Below are positions 24,845-37,910 of a DNA stretch of 64,000 nucleotides, in pieces. A program made the translations under genes and the position numbers. This DNA is from Novosphingobium aquimarinum. GTDB taxonomy: Bacteria; Pseudomonadota; Alphaproteobacteria; Sphingomonadales; Sphingomonadaceae. Numbering within the stretch: position 1 is the stretch's first letter; every line of letters starts with the position of its first letter. The stretch covers positions 1 through 64,000 of the forward strand of contig NZ_WRPO01000007.1 in NCBI RefSeq assembly GCF_009746585.1. The letters run 5' to 3'. The notes below the pieces were generated by a model that ran no database searches, was not told the origin of the DNA, and saw only the letters and a program-made list of their open reading frames with translations.

Positions 24845-27031
24845 TCAGGCGACCGCGGGCATTTCCGACAAGTACTTTTCGAGCGTCAGCGGATAGTCCC
24901 GGATGCGAATACCCGTGGCGTTGTAGATGGCGTTGGCGATCGCGGAGCCAGGACCGCAAATGCCAAGCTCGCCGACGCCCTTCGCCTTCATCGGTGTCAC
25001 GATGTCGTCGAGGGTATCGAGGAACACGACGTCCTGAGTCGGAATATCGGCGTGAACCGGCACTTCGTATCCGGCGAGGTCGTGGTTGACGAAGAAGCCG
25101 AAGCGCGGGTCGACCGCCAGTTCCTCCATCAGCGCCGCGCCGGCCGACATGACCATCGCACCGATGACCTGGCTACGCGCCGACAGCGGATTGAGAATCC
25201 GGCCCGCATCGCACACCGACAGCATCCGCCGGATGCGCGTGACGCCGGTATAGGCATCCACTCCGACTTCGACGAAGTGGCCCGCATAAGTGCCGACGTC
25301 GTAATCGTCCTTGAAATCGCCGTAGGTCATCTCGCCATCGGCGGACAGCGCGCCGGCTTCGGTCAGCTTGTAGGACCGGTTGCCGCTGCGGATGCTGCCG
25401 TCTTCGAACGTGGCGGCGTCGGCATCGAAGCCCAGCTTCTCACCGATCGCGCGGCGCAAGTTGACGCAGGCGGCATAGACACCCGCCGTCGAACTCGCCG
25501 CGCCCCACTGGCCGCCGGATCCGGACGACTTGGGATACCGCGAATCGCCCAGTTCGACCTTCACCTGATCGAGCGAAACGCCCATCGTCTCGGCCGCGGT
25601 TTGGGCGATGATGGTGTAGCTGCCGGTGCCGATGTCGGTCATGTCAGTCTCGACCGTGATCCGGCCATCCGCATCCAGCTTGACATGCGCCCCGGACGCT
25701 TCGGTCGGACCCGCGCGGTAACCAGCGGCGACACCCATGCCGATCAACCAGCGGCCGTCGCGCATGCTTCCCGGCGTCTTCGAGCGACGCGACCAGCCGA
25801 ACCGTTCGGCCCCTTCGCGCAGGCAGCGCACGAGATTGCGGTCAGAGAATTTCTTCTCGGGCGAACCCGGCACCATCTTCGGCTCGTTGACGATGCGCAG
25901 TTCGACCGGGTCCATGCCGAGCTTTTCGGCCAGTTCGTCCATCGCCACTTCGAGCGCCAGATGGCCCACCGCTTCGCCCGGCGCGCGCATGGCATTGCCT
26001 TCGGGCAGATCGAGCGTCGCGACGTAGTTCGCGGTCAGGCGATTGGCCCCGGCATAGAGCTTGGGCGTCTGCAGCGTTGCGTCCTCGCCGTTCTTGCCGT
26101 TCTGGTTGCCCGACCAGTTCTCGTGCGAGATCGCGGTGATCTTTCCGTCCTTCTCGGCGCCGATGCGAATGTGCTGGATCGTGGCGTGGCGGTGCGTCGT
26201 GTTGTTGGCGATGAGCGGGCGCTGCAGCGCGATCTTGACGGGCCGCCCCGCCTTCTTCGCCGCGAGCGCAGCCATCACCGCATCGGCGCGAATGAACAGC
26301 TTTCCGCCGAAGCCGCCGCCGATGAACGGGGAATCGATACGCACGTTGGCGGGGTCGATGCCGAGGATCTTGCCCATGCTCTGCTTGGCCCAGGCGACCA
26401 TCTGGTTCGATGTCAGCAGAGTGAGCTTGTCGCCCTCCCAGGCCGCGATCGTCGCATGCGGTTCCATCATCGCATGGCTCTCGTCCGGCGTGGTATAGCG
26501 CGCATCCAGCTTCACCGGCGCTGCGGCGAAGGCGGCATCGAAATCGCCCAGCGTCGACTTACTGTCGTCTCCTTTCGCGAGCGGCGCGTCGGGCGCGACT
26601 TTTGCCAGATCGAACGCGCCTTGCGACCGATCGTAGGTCGTTCGGATAAGGCTGGCGGCGTAGCGGGCCTGCTCGAAGGTCTCGGCGACCACGCAGGCGA
26701 TTGCCTGATGATAATGTGCGATCTCCGGCCCACCGAACAGTGGCGCATTGTTAGCGATACCCTTGCCGACCGGCTTGGTGTCCGGGGCGGAGACGATCGC
26801 GATTACGCCGGGCGCGCTCTGCGCGTCAGAAACGTCCATCGAGGCGATCAGCCCCTTTGCGATCGCCGATCCGACGACCCAGCCATAAGCCTGGTTCGCC
26901 ATGTCATGCCGTTCGTAGGCATAGGGCGCTTGCCCCGTCGTCTTGAGCGGACCGTCGATGCGCGGCGTCGACTTGCCGACGATCTGCGAACGGTCAAACA
27001 GGTTCGAACCTGCGGGTGCTTCGAACTTCAT
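24845..27031 (-). CDS. paoC: Molybdenum-containing aldehyde oxidase, large subunit (PaoC-like)
   Basis: 728 residues of the xanthine oxidase family molybdopterin subunit. GSNLFDRSQIVGKSTPRIDG at the N-terminus and IDSPFIGGGFGGKLFIRADA near 225-245 bind the cofactor. APGEAVGHLALEVAMDELAEK near 345-365 and GVGELGICGPGSAIANAI near 687-704, with the catalytic Glu in VGELG, complete the site. The enzyme hydroxylates aldehydes in the periplasm with its FAD and 2Fe-2S partners. The ATG lies 2 bases after the paoB stop. Its position as last gene of paoA-paoB-paoC matches E. coli. The dedicated chaperone gene (paoD) is not in the window. Physiological substrate is unknown, probably aromatic aldehydes. 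Confidence 0.92.
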   Translation of the reverse strand: MKFEAPAGSNLFDRSQIVGKSTPRIDGPLKTTGQAPYAYERHDMANQAYGWVVGSAIAKGLIASMDVSDAQSAPGVIAIVSAPDTKPVGKGIANNAPLFGGPEIAHYHQAIACVVAETFEQARYAASLIRTTYDRSQGAFDLAKVAPDAPLAKGDDSKSTLGDFDAAFAAAPVKLDARYTTPDESHAMMEPHATIAAWEGDKLTLLTSNQMVAWAKQSMGKILGIDPANVRIDSPFIGGGFGGKLFIRADAVMAALAAKKAGRPVKIALQRPLIANNTTHRHATIQHIRIGAEKDGKITAISHENWSGNQNGKNGEDATLQTPKLYAGANRLTANYVATLDLPEGNAMRAPGEAVGHLALEVAMDELAEKLGMDPVELRIVNEPKMVPGSPEKKFSDRNLVRCLREGAERFGWSRRSKTPGSMRDGRWLIGMGVAAGYRAGPTEASGAHVKLDADGRITVETDMTDIGTGSYTIIAQTAAETMGVSLDQVKVELGDSRYPKSSGSGGQWGAASSTAGVYAACVNLRRAIGEKLGFDADAATFEDGSIRSGNRSYKLTEAGALSADGEMTYGDFKDDYDVGTYAGHFVEVGVDAYTGVTRIRRMLSVCDAGRILNPLSARSQVIGAMVMSAGAALMEELAVDPRFGFFVNHDLAGYEVPVHADIPTQDVVFLDTLDDIVTPMKAKGVGELGICGPGSAIANAIYNATGIRIRDYPLTLEKYLSEMPAVA

Positions 27032-27033
27032 GG

Positions 27034-27987
27034 TTATGCGTTCCTCGCTTCGGCCAGGACGCCGGCGAGCGCGCGCTCCGCCAGAGCGATCTTGAACCGG
27101 TTCTCTTCGGTGGGGCGGGCATCGGCGAAGGCGCGCGCAATCACGGCCTTGGCACCTTGGCCCAGCGCCGCATCGGCGGCTTCGACACGCCACGGCTTGG
27201 GCGCGACGCCGCCGAAGGCGACACGTCCGCTGCCATCGTCCTGGATCACCGCCGCGACTGAAACCAGCGCGAATGCATAGGACGCGCGGTCGCGCACCTT
27301 GTGATAGAAATGGCGACCGCCGGGCGGCTTGGGCAGCCAGACCGCCGTGATCAGCTCACCGGTTTCGAGCACGTTGTCCTGTTCCGGATGATCCCCGGGC
27401 AAACGGTGGAAGTCTGCCAGCGCGATCGATCGGGTCGAGCCATCGGCCTTCATCGTCTCGACCACGGCATCGAGCACGCGCATGCCCACCGCCATGTCGC
27501 CGGGATAGGTCGCGATGCACTTGTCGGACGAACCGATCACGGCAAGCTGACGCGAATAGCCCTGCAGCGCGGCGCAGCCCGAACCCGGATCGCGCTTGTT
27601 GCACGCCATGTTGGTGTCGTAGAAATACGAGCACCGGGTACGCTGCAGCAGGTTCCCGCCTGTCGTCGCCTTGTTGCGAAGCTGGCCGGACGCACCCGCC
27701 TGGATTGCACGCGTCAGCACCGGATAGTCCTTGCGGACGCGCTCGTCCGCGGACAGCGCCGTATTGCTGACGAGCGCGCCGATCCTGAGGCCGCCGTCCT
27801 TCGTCTTCTCGATCTTGTCGAGGCCGGTGTCCTGAATGTCGACGATGTGCGCCGGGGTTTCGATCTGCAGCTTCATCAGGTCGAGCAGGTTGGTGCCGCC
27901 CGCCAGGAACATCGCATCGTCGCGGCTGCCGACGGCTTTTACGGCCTCGGCAACGCTTCCGGCGCGCTGATACGTGAAAGGTCTCAT
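27034..27987 (-). CDS. paoB: Aldehyde oxidase FAD-binding subunit (PaoB-like, with extra 4Fe-4S cysteines)
   Basis: 317 residues with the FAD-binding CO dehydrogenase/xanthine dehydrogenase medium subunit fold: [14 protein letters not shown] near 26-39 and [22 protein letters not shown] near 97-118. The stretch [23 protein letters not shown] near 117-139 holds three of the cysteines that in PaoB bind an additional 4Fe-4S cluster. This supports the Pao rather than a generic xanthine dehydrogenase assignment. It overlaps paoA by ATGA (27987-27984) and is followed by paoC. Confidence 0.9.
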   Translation of the reverse strand: MRPFTYQRAGSVAEAVKAVGSRDDAMFLAGGTNLLDLMKLQIETPAHIVDIQDTGLDKIEKTKDGGLRIGALVSNTALSADERVRKDYPVLTRAIQAGASGQLRNKATTGGNLLQRTRCSYFYDTNMACNKRDPGSGCAALQGYSRQLAVIGSSDKCIATYPGDMAVGMRVLDAVVETMKADGSTRSIALADFHRLPGDHPEQDNVLETGELITAVWLPKPPGGRHFYHKVRDRASYAFALVSVAAVIQDDGSGRVAFGGVAPKPWRVEAADAALGQGAKAVIARAFADARPTEENRFKIALAERALAGVLAEARNA

Positions 27988-28622
27988 GCCTTGCCTCCCG
28001 CCACTTCGGCCATCGCATCGGCGATGTTCGAATAGGCTCCGCAGCGGCAGATGTTGCCGCTCATGCGTTCGCGCATCTCCATGTTGGTGGGGCGCATGCG
28101 CGAAGTGAGATCGCCGGTGACGTGGCTTGGAATGTTGGCCTCAATTTCCTTCAGCACCGAAACGGCCGAGCAGATCTGGCCCGGCGTGCAATAGCCGCAC
28201 TGATAGCCGTCGTGCTTGACGAAGGCGGCCTGCATCGGATGCAGATCGTCAGGCATGCCCAGGCCTTCGATCGTGGTGACCTCATCGCCCTGGTGCTGCA
28301 TCGCCAGGCTGAGGCACGAGTTGATCCGCTCCCCATTGACGATGACGGTGCACGCGCCGCACTGGCCGTGATCGCAGCCTTTCTTCGTGCCCGTCAGCTT
28401 CAAATGCTCGCGCAGGGCATCGAGCAGCGTGGTACGGGTATCGAGCTTCAGGTCGGCTTTCTTGCCGTTGACGGTGAAACTAACCGGCATGGTCGGCGGG
28501 GGAGAGGCTTTGGCGGGCGTCTGAGCTCGGCTCGACATCGGTACTCCAGTGTAGGCGGCGGAAGCGGCGCCGGCAATCAGCATGCCGCGGCGAGAAATTG
28601 GCAGTTTGCCAGTGGTTTGCAT
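27984..28622 (-). CDS. paoA: Aldehyde oxidase 2Fe-2S subunit, Tat-exported (PaoA-like)
   Basis: 212 residues. A Tat signal ([17 protein letters not shown] near 10-26) shows that the complex is exported folded. The first 2Fe-2S site has Cys in [14 protein letters not shown] near 79-92 and NSCLSL near 101-106. The second has [12 protein letters not shown] near 134-145 and [12 protein letters not shown] near 190-201. ATG 28622 places the twin arginines ten residues in. It is the first gene of the paoABC operon. The 239 bases upstream (28623-28861) hold no recognised gene, only its presumed promoter. Confidence 0.92.
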   Translation of the reverse strand: MQTTGKLPISRRGMLIAGAASAAYTGVPMSSRAQTPAKASPPPTMPVSFTVNGKKADLKLDTRTTLLDALREHLKLTGTKKGCDHGQCGACTVIVNGERINSCLSLAMQHQGDEVTTIEGLGMPDDLHPMQAAFVKHDGYQCGYCTPGQICSAVSVLKEIEANIPSHVTGDLTSRMRPTNMEMRERMSGNICRCGAYSNIADAMAEVAGGKA

Positions 28623-28861
28623 GATCCGGCGATAGTCCCTGTTAGCAAATGGAAGGCAGAGCAAGCTGAGCGTACTTAGTGAGTGAGCCCCGAAGTCAGC
28701 AATTGCCTTATGTGCCATGTGGGGGCGCGCCTTTCCAAGATCAATCGGGTGCAGGATCGATCGCGCAAAGGCCGTTGCCGCGAATGTTCGGGAATGGGGC
28801 GCGGATGGTCGTATCCGCCTGGCGCCCGGCCAGACGGCAAACGCCTGCCGCGCCCGTCTCG

Positions 28862-29713
28862 TCAGCCATTCACGACGATCCCGCCATTGGGGTGAAGCAC
28901 CTGGCCCGACATGTAACTGGCGTCCTCGCACGCGAGGAACAGGAACGAAGGGGCCACTTCGTTGGGCTGGCCGGCCCGGCCGATCGGCGTGCCTTCGCCG
29001 AAGTGCTCGACCTTTTCCTGACTGGCGCCACCGCAGGGGTTGAGCGGGCTCCAGATCGGCCCCGGTGCCACCGCGTTCACGCGGATTCCGTCGCTGATCA
29101 GGTTCTCGGACAGCGACCGCGTGAAAGCGGTGATGGCGCCCTTGGTCGCACTGTAATCGAGCAAGTTCTTGCTGCCCTTGTACATCGTGACGCTGGTGCA
29201 ATTGATGATCGCGGAGCCTTCCTCGAGATGAGGGCGTACGGCCTGCACGAGATAGAACATGCCGAAGATATTGGTCTGAAAGGTGCGCTCGAGCTGCTCT
29301 TCGGTGATGTCCGTGATGTCTTCGTCCGGATGCTGTTCCCCTGCGTTGTTGACGAGGATATCGATCCGCCCGAACGCCTCGAGGGTCTGCTCGGCGATGC
29401 GCTCGCACATCTTCTTCGATCCGACGTCGGCCTTGATCAGAATGGCCGCGCTGCCTTCCCCTTCGACGATGCGCTTGGTCTCGTTCGCGTCGTCATCCTC
29501 GAGCAAGTAGACGATCGCGACCTTAGCGCCTTCGCGCGCGTAAAGCGCGGCGACGGCTCTGCCGATGCCGCTGTCCGCGCCGGTTATGATGGCGACTTTG
29601 CCCTTGAGCCGATCCGAGCCCGGATAACGCGGTTGCCATTCGGGCTTCGGCTCCAGGGCGCTCTCGTGTCCGGGCAGCGAATCCTCATGGATCATTTCGG
29701 CGGTGTCGGTCAT
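28862..29713 (-). CDS. SDR-family oxidoreductase (YghA/general-stress type)
   Basis: 283 residues with a long N-terminal extension (about 1-38, HEDSLPGHESALEPKPEWQP) typical of the YghA/GsiB-like SDR group. The Rossmann motif ITGADSGIGRA is near 44-54, NNAGEQHPDED near 121-131, and the catalytic Ser and YSATKGA near 184-190. It probably uses NADP(H) on small aldehydes, ketones or sugars. Members of this group are often stress-induced, and it lies divergent from a catalase gene. ATG 29713 is preceded by GGAGA. Earlier in-frame codons add a sequence that does not belong to the family. Substrate unknown. Confidence 0.87.
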   Translation of the reverse strand: MTDTAEMIHEDSLPGHESALEPKPEWQPRYPGSDRLKGKVAIITGADSGIGRAVAALYAREGAKVAIVYLLEDDDANETKRIVEGEGSAAILIKADVGSKKMCERIAEQTLEAFGRIDILVNNAGEQHPDEDITDITEEQLERTFQTNIFGMFYLVQAVRPHLEEGSAIINCTSVTMYKGSKNLLDYSATKGAITAFTRSLSENLISDGIRVNAVAPGPIWSPLNPCGGASQEKVEHFGEGTPIGRAGQPNEVAPSFLFLACEDASYMSGQVLHPNGGIVVNG

Positions 29714-29947
29714 CTGAAGGTCTCCTTTTGAAGATCCAACGACAAAGCCGGTCAAAAGGTTCGCCAAAAGTTCGCATCAAGCGTCCCGCGAGCCAGCGAA
29801 CTTGACCTGCGTTAATCCGTTCCGAAGCCGTTCTCAGTTGAGCGCGCATGCGGCACTGTTGAGCCCAAAGAGCTGAAGGCCGGCAAACAATTCCGCCTCG
29901 GCGAGACTTTCGTCTGCATCCCTACCCGCGTTTCAAAGGATTGCGAA

Positions 29948-32038
<2,091 letters not shown>

Positions 32039-32067
32039 CGCTGCCAGCGCACGTGATCTGATGAGCA

Positions 32068-32103
32068 GGGCCTCGGTCGCATAACGCGATCGGGGCCCGG
32101 TTT
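32068..32103. terminator. Stem-loop between katE and fumC
   Basis: A 13-bp stem with two G-U pairs (32068-32080 with 32086-32098) around a 5-base loop, followed by GGTTT. It lies between convergent genes. The weak T-run lowers confidence. Confidence 0.5.
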
Positions 32104-32135
32104 CGCATTGGAGCCTTGCAATTCTCCCGCGGCGA

Positions 32136-33524
32136 TCAGCGGCCGATCATGTCTTCCGGACGTACCAGAGCGTCAAACTGGTCCCCGTCGATTAGGCCGC
32201 TCTCGAGCGCGGCCTCGCGTAGAGTCGAGCCGGTCTCGCGGGCGCGCTTGGCGATCTTCGCCGCGGCGTCGTAGCCAATCTCGGGCGCCAGAGCCGTCAC
32301 CAGCATGAGCGATCGTTCGAGGCCCGCCGCGATCATGTCGCGGCGCGGTTCGAGGCCGTCGAGCAGATTGGTGCAGAAGCTGTCGCAGGCATCGGTCAGC
32401 AAGGCGATCGACTGCAATACGTTGTACGCCATCACTGGGCGGTAGACGTTGAGCTCGAACTGGCCTTGGCTCGCCACGAAAGTGATGGTGGCGTGATTGC
32501 CGAAAACTTGGGCGCAGACCTGCGTCATCGCTTCGCACTGCGTCGGGTTGACCTTGCCCGGCATGATCGAGGAACCCGGCTCGTTGGCGGGAAGCGCGAG
32601 CTCGCCCAGCCCCGAACGGGGCCCCGAACCCAGAAACCGGATATCGTTGGCGATCTTGTAGAGCGAGGCCGCCAGGGTGTTCAGCGCGCCGTGACAGAAC
32701 AGCAAAGCGTCCTGCGCTGCAAGAGCCTCGAACTTGTTCGGGGCGGTGACCAAGGGCAAACCGGTCGCTTCGGCCAAGGCCTCCGCCACGGCCTCCGCGA
32801 ATCCCCCCGGAGCATTGAGGCCGGTGCCGACAGCTGTCCCGCCTTGCGCGATCTCGTGGAGACCGGGCAGGCTTGCTGCGATGCGCTCCAAGCCCTTTTC
32901 CACTTGCGCCGCGTAGCCTGAGAACTCCTGCCCGAGCGTCAGCGGCGTCGCATCCTGCGTATGAGTCCGGCCGATCTTCACGATATCGTCCCAGGCCTTG
33001 GACTTGTCGGCCAGCGCCTGCTGCAAGGCGGCAAGCGCCGGCGACAGACGGTCCCGCATCTCCAGCAAGGTCGCGATGTGGATTGCGGTGGGGACGGTGT
33101 CGTTCGACGACTGGCTGCGATTGACGTGATCGTTGGGATGGACCGGATCATACGTGCCAGCCTTCCCGCCCAGTGCGATGTTCGCCAGATTGGCAATCAC
33201 CTCGTTGACGTTCATGTTGCTCTGGGTGCCGGACCCGGTCTGCCAGACGACCAGCGGGAATTGCGCGTCGTGGCGCCCGGCGATGATCTCGTCGGCGGCG
33301 GAGACGATCGCGTCGGCGATCCGGCCATCCAATGTGCCGATACGCCGGTTCACGCCCGCCGCGGCGCGCTTGATCTGCGCGATCGCGTGAACGACCGCGA
33401 TCGGCATGCGTTCGCTGCCGATGCGGAAGTTCTCAAGCGAGCGTTGCGACTGTGCCCCCCAGAGCTTTTCGGACGGAACCTCGATTTCACCCATGGAGTC
33501 GCGTTCGGTGCGGGTCTCGGTCAT
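32136..33524 (-). CDS. fumC: Class II fumarate hydratase
   Basis: 462 residues, the normal FumC length. The aspartase/fumarase signature [13 protein letters not shown] is near 317-329. Other conserved blocks include the N-terminal [16 protein letters not shown] and [13 protein letters not shown] near 96-108. It catalyses reversible hydration of fumarate to malate in the TCA cycle. As an iron-free enzyme it is often used under oxidative stress or iron limitation, which suits its place next to katE. ATG 33524 follows GGAG at 7 bases; an upstream extension to 33575 has no family support. Confidence 0.95.
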   Translation of the reverse strand: MTETRTERDSMGEIEVPSEKLWGAQSQRSLENFRIGSERMPIAVVHAIAQIKRAAAGVNRRIGTLDGRIADAIVSAADEIIAGRHDAQFPLVVWQTGSGTQSNMNVNEVIANLANIALGGKAGTYDPVHPNDHVNRSQSSNDTVPTAIHIATLLEMRDRLSPALAALQQALADKSKAWDDIVKIGRTHTQDATPLTLGQEFSGYAAQVEKGLERIAASLPGLHEIAQGGTAVGTGLNAPGGFAEAVAEALAEATGLPLVTAPNKFEALAAQDALLFCHGALNTLAASLYKIANDIRFLGSGPRSGLGELALPANEPGSSIMPGKVNPTQCEAMTQVCAQVFGNHATITFVASQGQFELNVYRPVMAYNVLQSIALLTDACDSFCTNLLDGLEPRRDMIAAGLERSLMLVTALAPEIGYDAAAKIAKRARETGSTLREAALESGLIDGDQFDALVRPEDMIGR

Positions 33525-33636
33525 CAAATGCTCCTCAATGAGATCAGCCAAGGCGGTAATCAGCCAGGCCTTCACCCGGGAACGTAAGCTGCGGTTCCGT
33601 CGTTGCTAGAGGAAGAACTGCACGGAGCGCTGCGAC

Positions 33637-33807
33637 ATGACGGATAAAGAAAATGCAAAGCTGGGCGAGGGTGGAGCATTGCAGAAGCGCTCCGTCGACG
33701 ACAAGAGCGAGGATCCGGGCCTGCAGAAAGAAAGCCGGCAGGCGGTCAAGAATCAAAGCAAAGTGAAGCCCGGAGATTACCCGGACCGCGATCAGAATCC
33801 TGTTTGA
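33637..33807 (+). CDS. 56-aa hydrophilic small protein
   Basis: An open frame of 56 codons from ATG 33637, preceded by GGAG at 9 bases. It encodes a highly charged, glycine- and lysine-containing peptide (MTDKENAKLGEGGALQKRSV, later KVKPGDYPDRDQNPV) with no hydrophobic segment. The composition resembles small, intrinsically disordered stress or hydrophilin-like proteins of this bacterial group, but I recognise no family. It is divergent from fumC and convergent with the receiver gene. The codon third positions are mostly G or C but mixed, so translation is plausible, not proven. Confidence 0.5.
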   Translation: MTDKENAKLGEGGALQKRSVDDKSEDPGLQKESRQAVKNQSKVKPGDYPDRDQNPV

Positions 33808-33866
33808 TCGGGGGCGGGAAGCGCGTAGGCTTCTTTGCGCTTAGGCTCTAGCTTTAGCGGTCAAAA

Positions 33867-34235
33867 TTAGCCTCGACGCCGGCTCAACTCGTGCAGAGTC
33901 TTCTGCAAATCGCTGACATTGAAAGGCTTTTGCAGGCGCGGAACGTCGCTAGTGCCTTGTGCTTCCGCCCCGGTGGACAGGGCGTAGGGAATTCCCGACT
34001 TGTCCAGCGCTTCCAAAACCGGAGTTGCCGGTACGCCGCCCAGGTTCATATCAACCAGGGCGACATCGAAATTGGCCTGTTCACACGAGGCGAGCGCGGA
34101 AGCGAGATCGCCGCAGGGCCCAACCGGTAAACAGCCGAAGTCCTCGAGCATTTCTTCGAGCATCATCGCAATCAAGATCTCGTCCTCGACCACGAGGACC
34201 CGTAACTCATCCAAGGACACATTGCTTTCGCTCAT
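33867..34235 (-). CDS. Stand-alone receiver (CheY-like) response regulator
   Basis: 122 residues forming one receiver domain: acidic pocket VVEDE near 15-19, phospho-acceptor Asp in VALVDMNLGG near 58-67, conserved Thr/Ser replaced by LSTGAEA near 86-92, and Lys in LQKPF near 101-105. No output domain is present. It begins 39 bases after the hybrid kinase gene on the same strand, so it is likely a phosphorelay partner of that kinase. Its target is unknown; single receivers in such pairs often act by protein-protein contact. Confidence 0.88.
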   Translation of the reverse strand: MSESNVSLDELRVLVVEDEILIAMMLEEMLEDFGCLPVGPCGDLASALASCEQANFDVALVDMNLGGVPATPVLEALDKSGIPYALSTGAEAQGTSDVPRLQKPFNVSDLQKTLHELSRRRG

Positions 34236-34274
34236 GCGGCATCATCGCCAAGAATTGCGTGCGGTGCAATGGGA

Positions 34275-37200
34275 TCAGTCCTCCAGAATGTCGCGGATGC
34301 GGTTGGCCAGCACGTCCATGGCGAACGGCTTGGTGATCATCGCCATGCCTTCCTCCAGAAATCCGGATGCGCGGGCGGCATTCTCGGCATAGCCGGTCAT
34401 GAACAGCACTTTCAGGCCGGGCCGTTGTTCGAGGCCTGCTTCGGCCACCTGCTTTCCGTTGAGACCAGGCAAGCCGATATCGGTGACGAGAAGGTCGATG
34501 CGCGTCGGCGATTGCAGGATGGCGACTCCTTGCGGACCATCCTCCGCCTCGATGGCGCGGTAACCGAGCTCATCGAGCACTTCGAGGATCAGCCCGCGCA
34601 CGACCGGCTCGTCTTCGACGACGAGGACGACTTCTCCATCTTCGGCGCCGCGCAGGTCCTCCCGCGCGGCAAGTCGAGTGCTCTCTTCACCGCCGCCGAG
34701 ATAGCGCGGCAGGAAGAGCTTCACCGTGGTGCCCTGGCCCGGCTCGGAATAAATCCGCACGTAGCCTTCCGACTGCCGCGCGAAGCCGTAGATCATCGAG
34801 AGGCCCAGACCGGTCCCCTGGCCTGGTGGCTTGGTGGTGAAGAACGGCTCGATCGCGCGCGAAAGCGTCGTCTCGTCCATTCCCATCCCGGTATCGGTCA
34901 CGCAGATGCACACGTATTGGCCCGGCGCGACCTCACGCGTCCTTGATGGGCTGCCATCGTCGAGGTGCGCGTTGCACGTCTCAACGGTCAGCCTGCCTCC
35001 ATCGGGCATGGCATCGCGTGCATTGATCGCCAGGTTGATTACGGCGTTTTCGAGCTGGTTGGGATCGCACTTGGTGAGCCACAAGTCCTCGCACAGCACA
35101 AAGTCGATCGCGATCGTTTCACCCATCGTCCGGCGCAGCATGTCCTCGAGCGAGGAGACAAGGGGGTTGGCGCGCACCATGCGCGGATCGAGCGGCTGGC
35201 GCCGCGCGAAGGCGAGCAGCCGGTGCGTCAAGGCGGCTGCGCGCGCCGCGGACGTCTTCGCGCCTTCCAGCCAGCGTTCGATATCCTGCGCGCGACCCTG
35301 GCTGAGCCGCGTCTGCATCATGTCGAGGCTTCCCGAGATACCCTGAAGCAGATTGTTGAAGTCGTGGGCGATACCGCCAGTCAGTTGCCCGACCGCTTCC
35401 ATCTTCTGGCTTTGTCGCAGCGCCTCCTCGATCGCTCGTTGATCGGTGATATCGCGGCCGACGGCATGGATGCGTTCGCTCGAGGGAACCGCGGTCCAGG
35501 ACAGACGGCGGTACTCCCCGCTCTTCGTCCGGTATCGGTTTTCGAACGCGAGCGTGCGCGCGCCATCCGACAATTGCAAAACCTCGCGATCGGTACTGGT
35601 GCGATCGTCGGGATGCACGAAATTGCCGATCGGTTGCCCCAGCATTTCGCCTTCCGACCAGCCGAGCAGCCGCTGCGCCGAGGGATTGAGCGCGGTGATC
35701 CGACCATCGAAATCGCACACCAGCATCAGGTCCTGCGAGATCGACCAGAGCCGGTCGCGATCCTGCGCATAGCTCGCCTCGACCTGCTTCTGCGCTTCGA
35801 TCTCGGTATTGGTACCGATCCATGCTGCGATCGAACCGCTTGCATCGATATGCGGAGTGGCGCGAGCCAAGTGCCAGCGATAGTTTCCTTCGCTATCGCG
35901 CAGACGCACTTCGGCCTCGAAAATCTCGCCCCCCGCGATGGCCTTTTGCCAGGACTGGGCCAGACGTTCGAGATCTTCGCGATGCACGAACCGCATCCAG
36001 GTCCTGCCGACCAGGCTGCCTAGCGGCATTCCGCAATAGTCGTGCGTGCTGTCGTTCAACCAGTCGATCGTACCATCGCCACGAGCGGTCCAGACATGGA
36101 TCGGCATGTTGCGCGCCAGCATGCTGAATTGCGCTTCGCTCCGTTCCAGCGCACGCTGCGTGCGACGGCGCTCGGTAATGTCCTGAACGACGCCGATGAG
36201 CCTGATGGGGCGACCCTGCGCATCGTACTCGAACTCTGCCTTGCGCGAGAGGATACGCAGTTCGCCATCGTCGGCGCGGCGGATGCCAAATTCGACATCG
36301 AGTCCCGTTTCACCCCGCTCTCGCCGCTGTTGGTTCGAAACTTTGTCGCGATCACCGGGAATCACGAGTTGCTCGAGCCGTTCCACCGTCAGGGGCTCGC
36401 CAACCGTGACGCCGAAGATCCGGCACATCTCGTCGCTGGCTTTGATCGTGTTGTCCGCGATTTCGATCGAGAAAAGACCGACGCCGCCTGCTGCCTGTGC
36501 CCGACGCAGCTGGTCCTCGCTGCGCGCCAGCGCCTCACTGGCCTCGTGCTCCGCGGTGCGGTCTCGGATGACCTTGACGAAACCGATGGCCTTGCCGTCA
36601 CCGTCGCGCAGCGGGGACATTTCGCTAAAGCCCCAAAAGCGGCGCCCGGATTTGCAGACGTGCCAGCGAGCATCCTGCGTGCGGCCCAGTTCGAGCGCTT
36701 CGCGACGCTTCGCGAGCGGGCGGCCCTCGTTCCTGTCCTCGTCGGTGAAAAACGTCGAGCTGGGTTGGCCAAGCATCTGGGCTTCGGTCCAGCCCAGAAT
36801 CTGGGTGGCCCCGGCGTTCCATAACGTGATCCTGCCGTCGAGGTCCGTCGCGATGATGCCGAAATCCACCGCGCCGTCGAGGATCTGGCGGTGGTAGGCC
36901 TGTCGCTCGCTCAGGGTATTTTCGGCGGCGACGCGCTGGATGTGGGCCCAGGAGCGTTCGGTGACTTCGCTGATGACGGACAGTTCGTATTCGGACCATT
37001 GCCGCGGGACGCGGTCGTGAATGGCCATGAGCGCGACCAGCTTCCCCTGCCTGACGAGGGGCATGCAGATCGTCGCAGCGATGCCGATCGCCTGGAACGT
37101 CCGCGCTTCTTCCGGCGAGATCTCGATGCGATTGTCGTTGATGATGAGCGGGCGGCCCTCGTTCAGTTCGCGAATCGCGAGCGCGCCGAAATCCGCCAGC

Positions 37201-37910
37201 TGGTAATGGCCGACGATCGAGGGCGTGTACGGCCCGTGCCAGTTTCCTCGGATCGTGAAGCCTTGACCATCCTCGTCCATGTCCGCGTAAGCGCAGTTCG
37301 ACACGTTGAGGTGCTCGGCGGTCAGCCGACACGTTGCCGCAAGAACGTCCTCGCCCTGGTTCAATCGCCCGACTTCGAGACTGATCGCATCGAGCAACCG
37401 CAATCGGCGCTCGCTGCGTTCGAGCGCTTCGCGCGCCTGCACCGCCTCAGTCGTCTCCACAACCAACGCAATTACACCGGCGGGCTTCCCATCATCGCCG
37501 AACACCGGCGAATAATCGAGGTTCATGCGAACCTGTTCGGGCTGGCCGTTGCGATGCAGGGTGAGCTCCTGGTCCCTGTAGCTCAGCGTTCCACCCGCCA
37601 GAACGACGCGCATCACATGGTCGTTGAAATCGGCAACCTCATCCCATCCCTCGCGGACAGCGGATCCCAACAGCCCGCTATCCCGCTCGCCTGCGACCAG
37701 GGAATAGCCGTCGTTGTAGATCATCGTGCCTTGTTCGCCCCACAGCAGCACCATCGGCATTGGACTGGCCAGCATGAACGCCACCGTATGAGTCAGGCTC
37801 GCGGGCCACTGGTCCATCGGTCCGACCGGGGTCGAAGCCCAGTCGAACTGCAGGATCCTTTTCGACATTTCGCTTTCGTGCCTGAAACAGGTGCTCAGGT
37901 TTTGCCCCAT
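34275..37910 (-). CDS. Hybrid sensor histidine kinase with GAF and multiple PAS domains
   Basis: 1211 residues and apparently soluble, with no membrane helix. Approximate order: PAS 15-150, GAF 180-325, PAS 345-465, PAS 480-600, PAS 610-735, PAS 750-865, then HisKA with phospho-His in [18 protein letters not shown] near 877-894. The ATPase has [13 protein letters not shown] [19 protein letters not shown] and [11 protein letters not shown] blocks. A C-terminal receiver follows from about 1090 ([13 protein letters not shown], Asp in [15 protein letters not shown]). It senses cytosolic signals that cannot be named from sequence and probably phosphorylates the receiver encoded just downstream. 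ATG 37910 is preceded by AGGGATGA; an internal ATG at 37868 is possible. It is divergent from otsA. Confidence 0.92.
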   Translation of the reverse strand: MGQNLSTCFRHESEMSKRILQFDWASTPVGPMDQWPASLTHTVAFMLASPMPMVLLWGEQGTMIYNDGYSLVAGERDSGLLGSAVREGWDEVADFNDHVMRVVLAGGTLSYRDQELTLHRNGQPEQVRMNLDYSPVFGDDGKPAGVIALVVETTEAVQAREALERSERRLRLLDAISLEVGRLNQGEDVLAATCRLTAEHLNVSNCAYADMDEDGQGFTIRGNWHGPYTPSIVGHYQLADFGALAIRELNEGRPLIINDNRIEISPEEARTFQAIGIAATICMPLVRQGKLVALMAIHDRVPRQWSEYELSVISEVTERSWAHIQRVAAENTLSERQAYHRQILDGAVDFGIIATDLDGRITLWNAGATQILGWTEAQMLGQPSSTFFTDEDRNEGRPLAKRREALELGRTQDARWHVCKSGRRFWGFSEMSPLRDGDGKAIGFVKVIRDRTAEHEASEALARSEDQLRRAQAAGGVGLFSIEIADNTIKASDEMCRIFGVTVGEPLTVERLEQLVIPGDRDKVSNQQRRERGETGLDVEFGIRRADDGELRILSRKAEFEYDAQGRPIRLIGVVQDITERRRTQRALERSEAQFSMLARNMPIHVWTARGDGTIDWLNDSTHDYCGMPLGSLVGRTWMRFVHREDLERLAQSWQKAIAGGEIFEAEVRLRDSEGNYRWHLARATPHIDASGSIAAWIGTNTEIEAQKQVEASYAQDRDRLWSISQDLMLVCDFDGRITALNPSAQRLLGWSEGEMLGQPIGNFVHPDDRTSTDREVLQLSDGARTLAFENRYRTKSGEYRRLSWTAVPSSERIHAVGRDITDQRAIEEALRQSQKMEAVGQLTGGIAHDFNNLLQGISGSLDMMQTRLSQGRAQDIERWLEGAKTSAARAAALTHRLLAFARRQPLDPRMVRANPLVSSLEDMLRRTMGETIAIDFVLCEDLWLTKCDPNQLENAVINLAINARDAMPDGGRLTVETCNAHLDDGSPSRTREVAPGQYVCICVTDTGMGMDETTLSRAIEPFFTTKPPGQGTGLGLSMIYGFARQSEGYVRIYSEPGQGTTVKLFLPRYLGGGEESTRLAAREDLRGAEDGEVVLVVEDEPVVRGLILEVLDELGYRAIEAEDGPQGVAILQSPTRIDLLVTDIGLPGLNGKQVAEAGLEQRPGLKVLFMTGYAENAARASGFLEEGMAMITKPFAMDVLANRIRDILED

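Noticed and set aside
24791..27280. 829-codon plus-strand frame opposite paoC
   Set aside because: Antisense shadow of a well-supported molybdenum enzyme; no domain or ribosome binding site.
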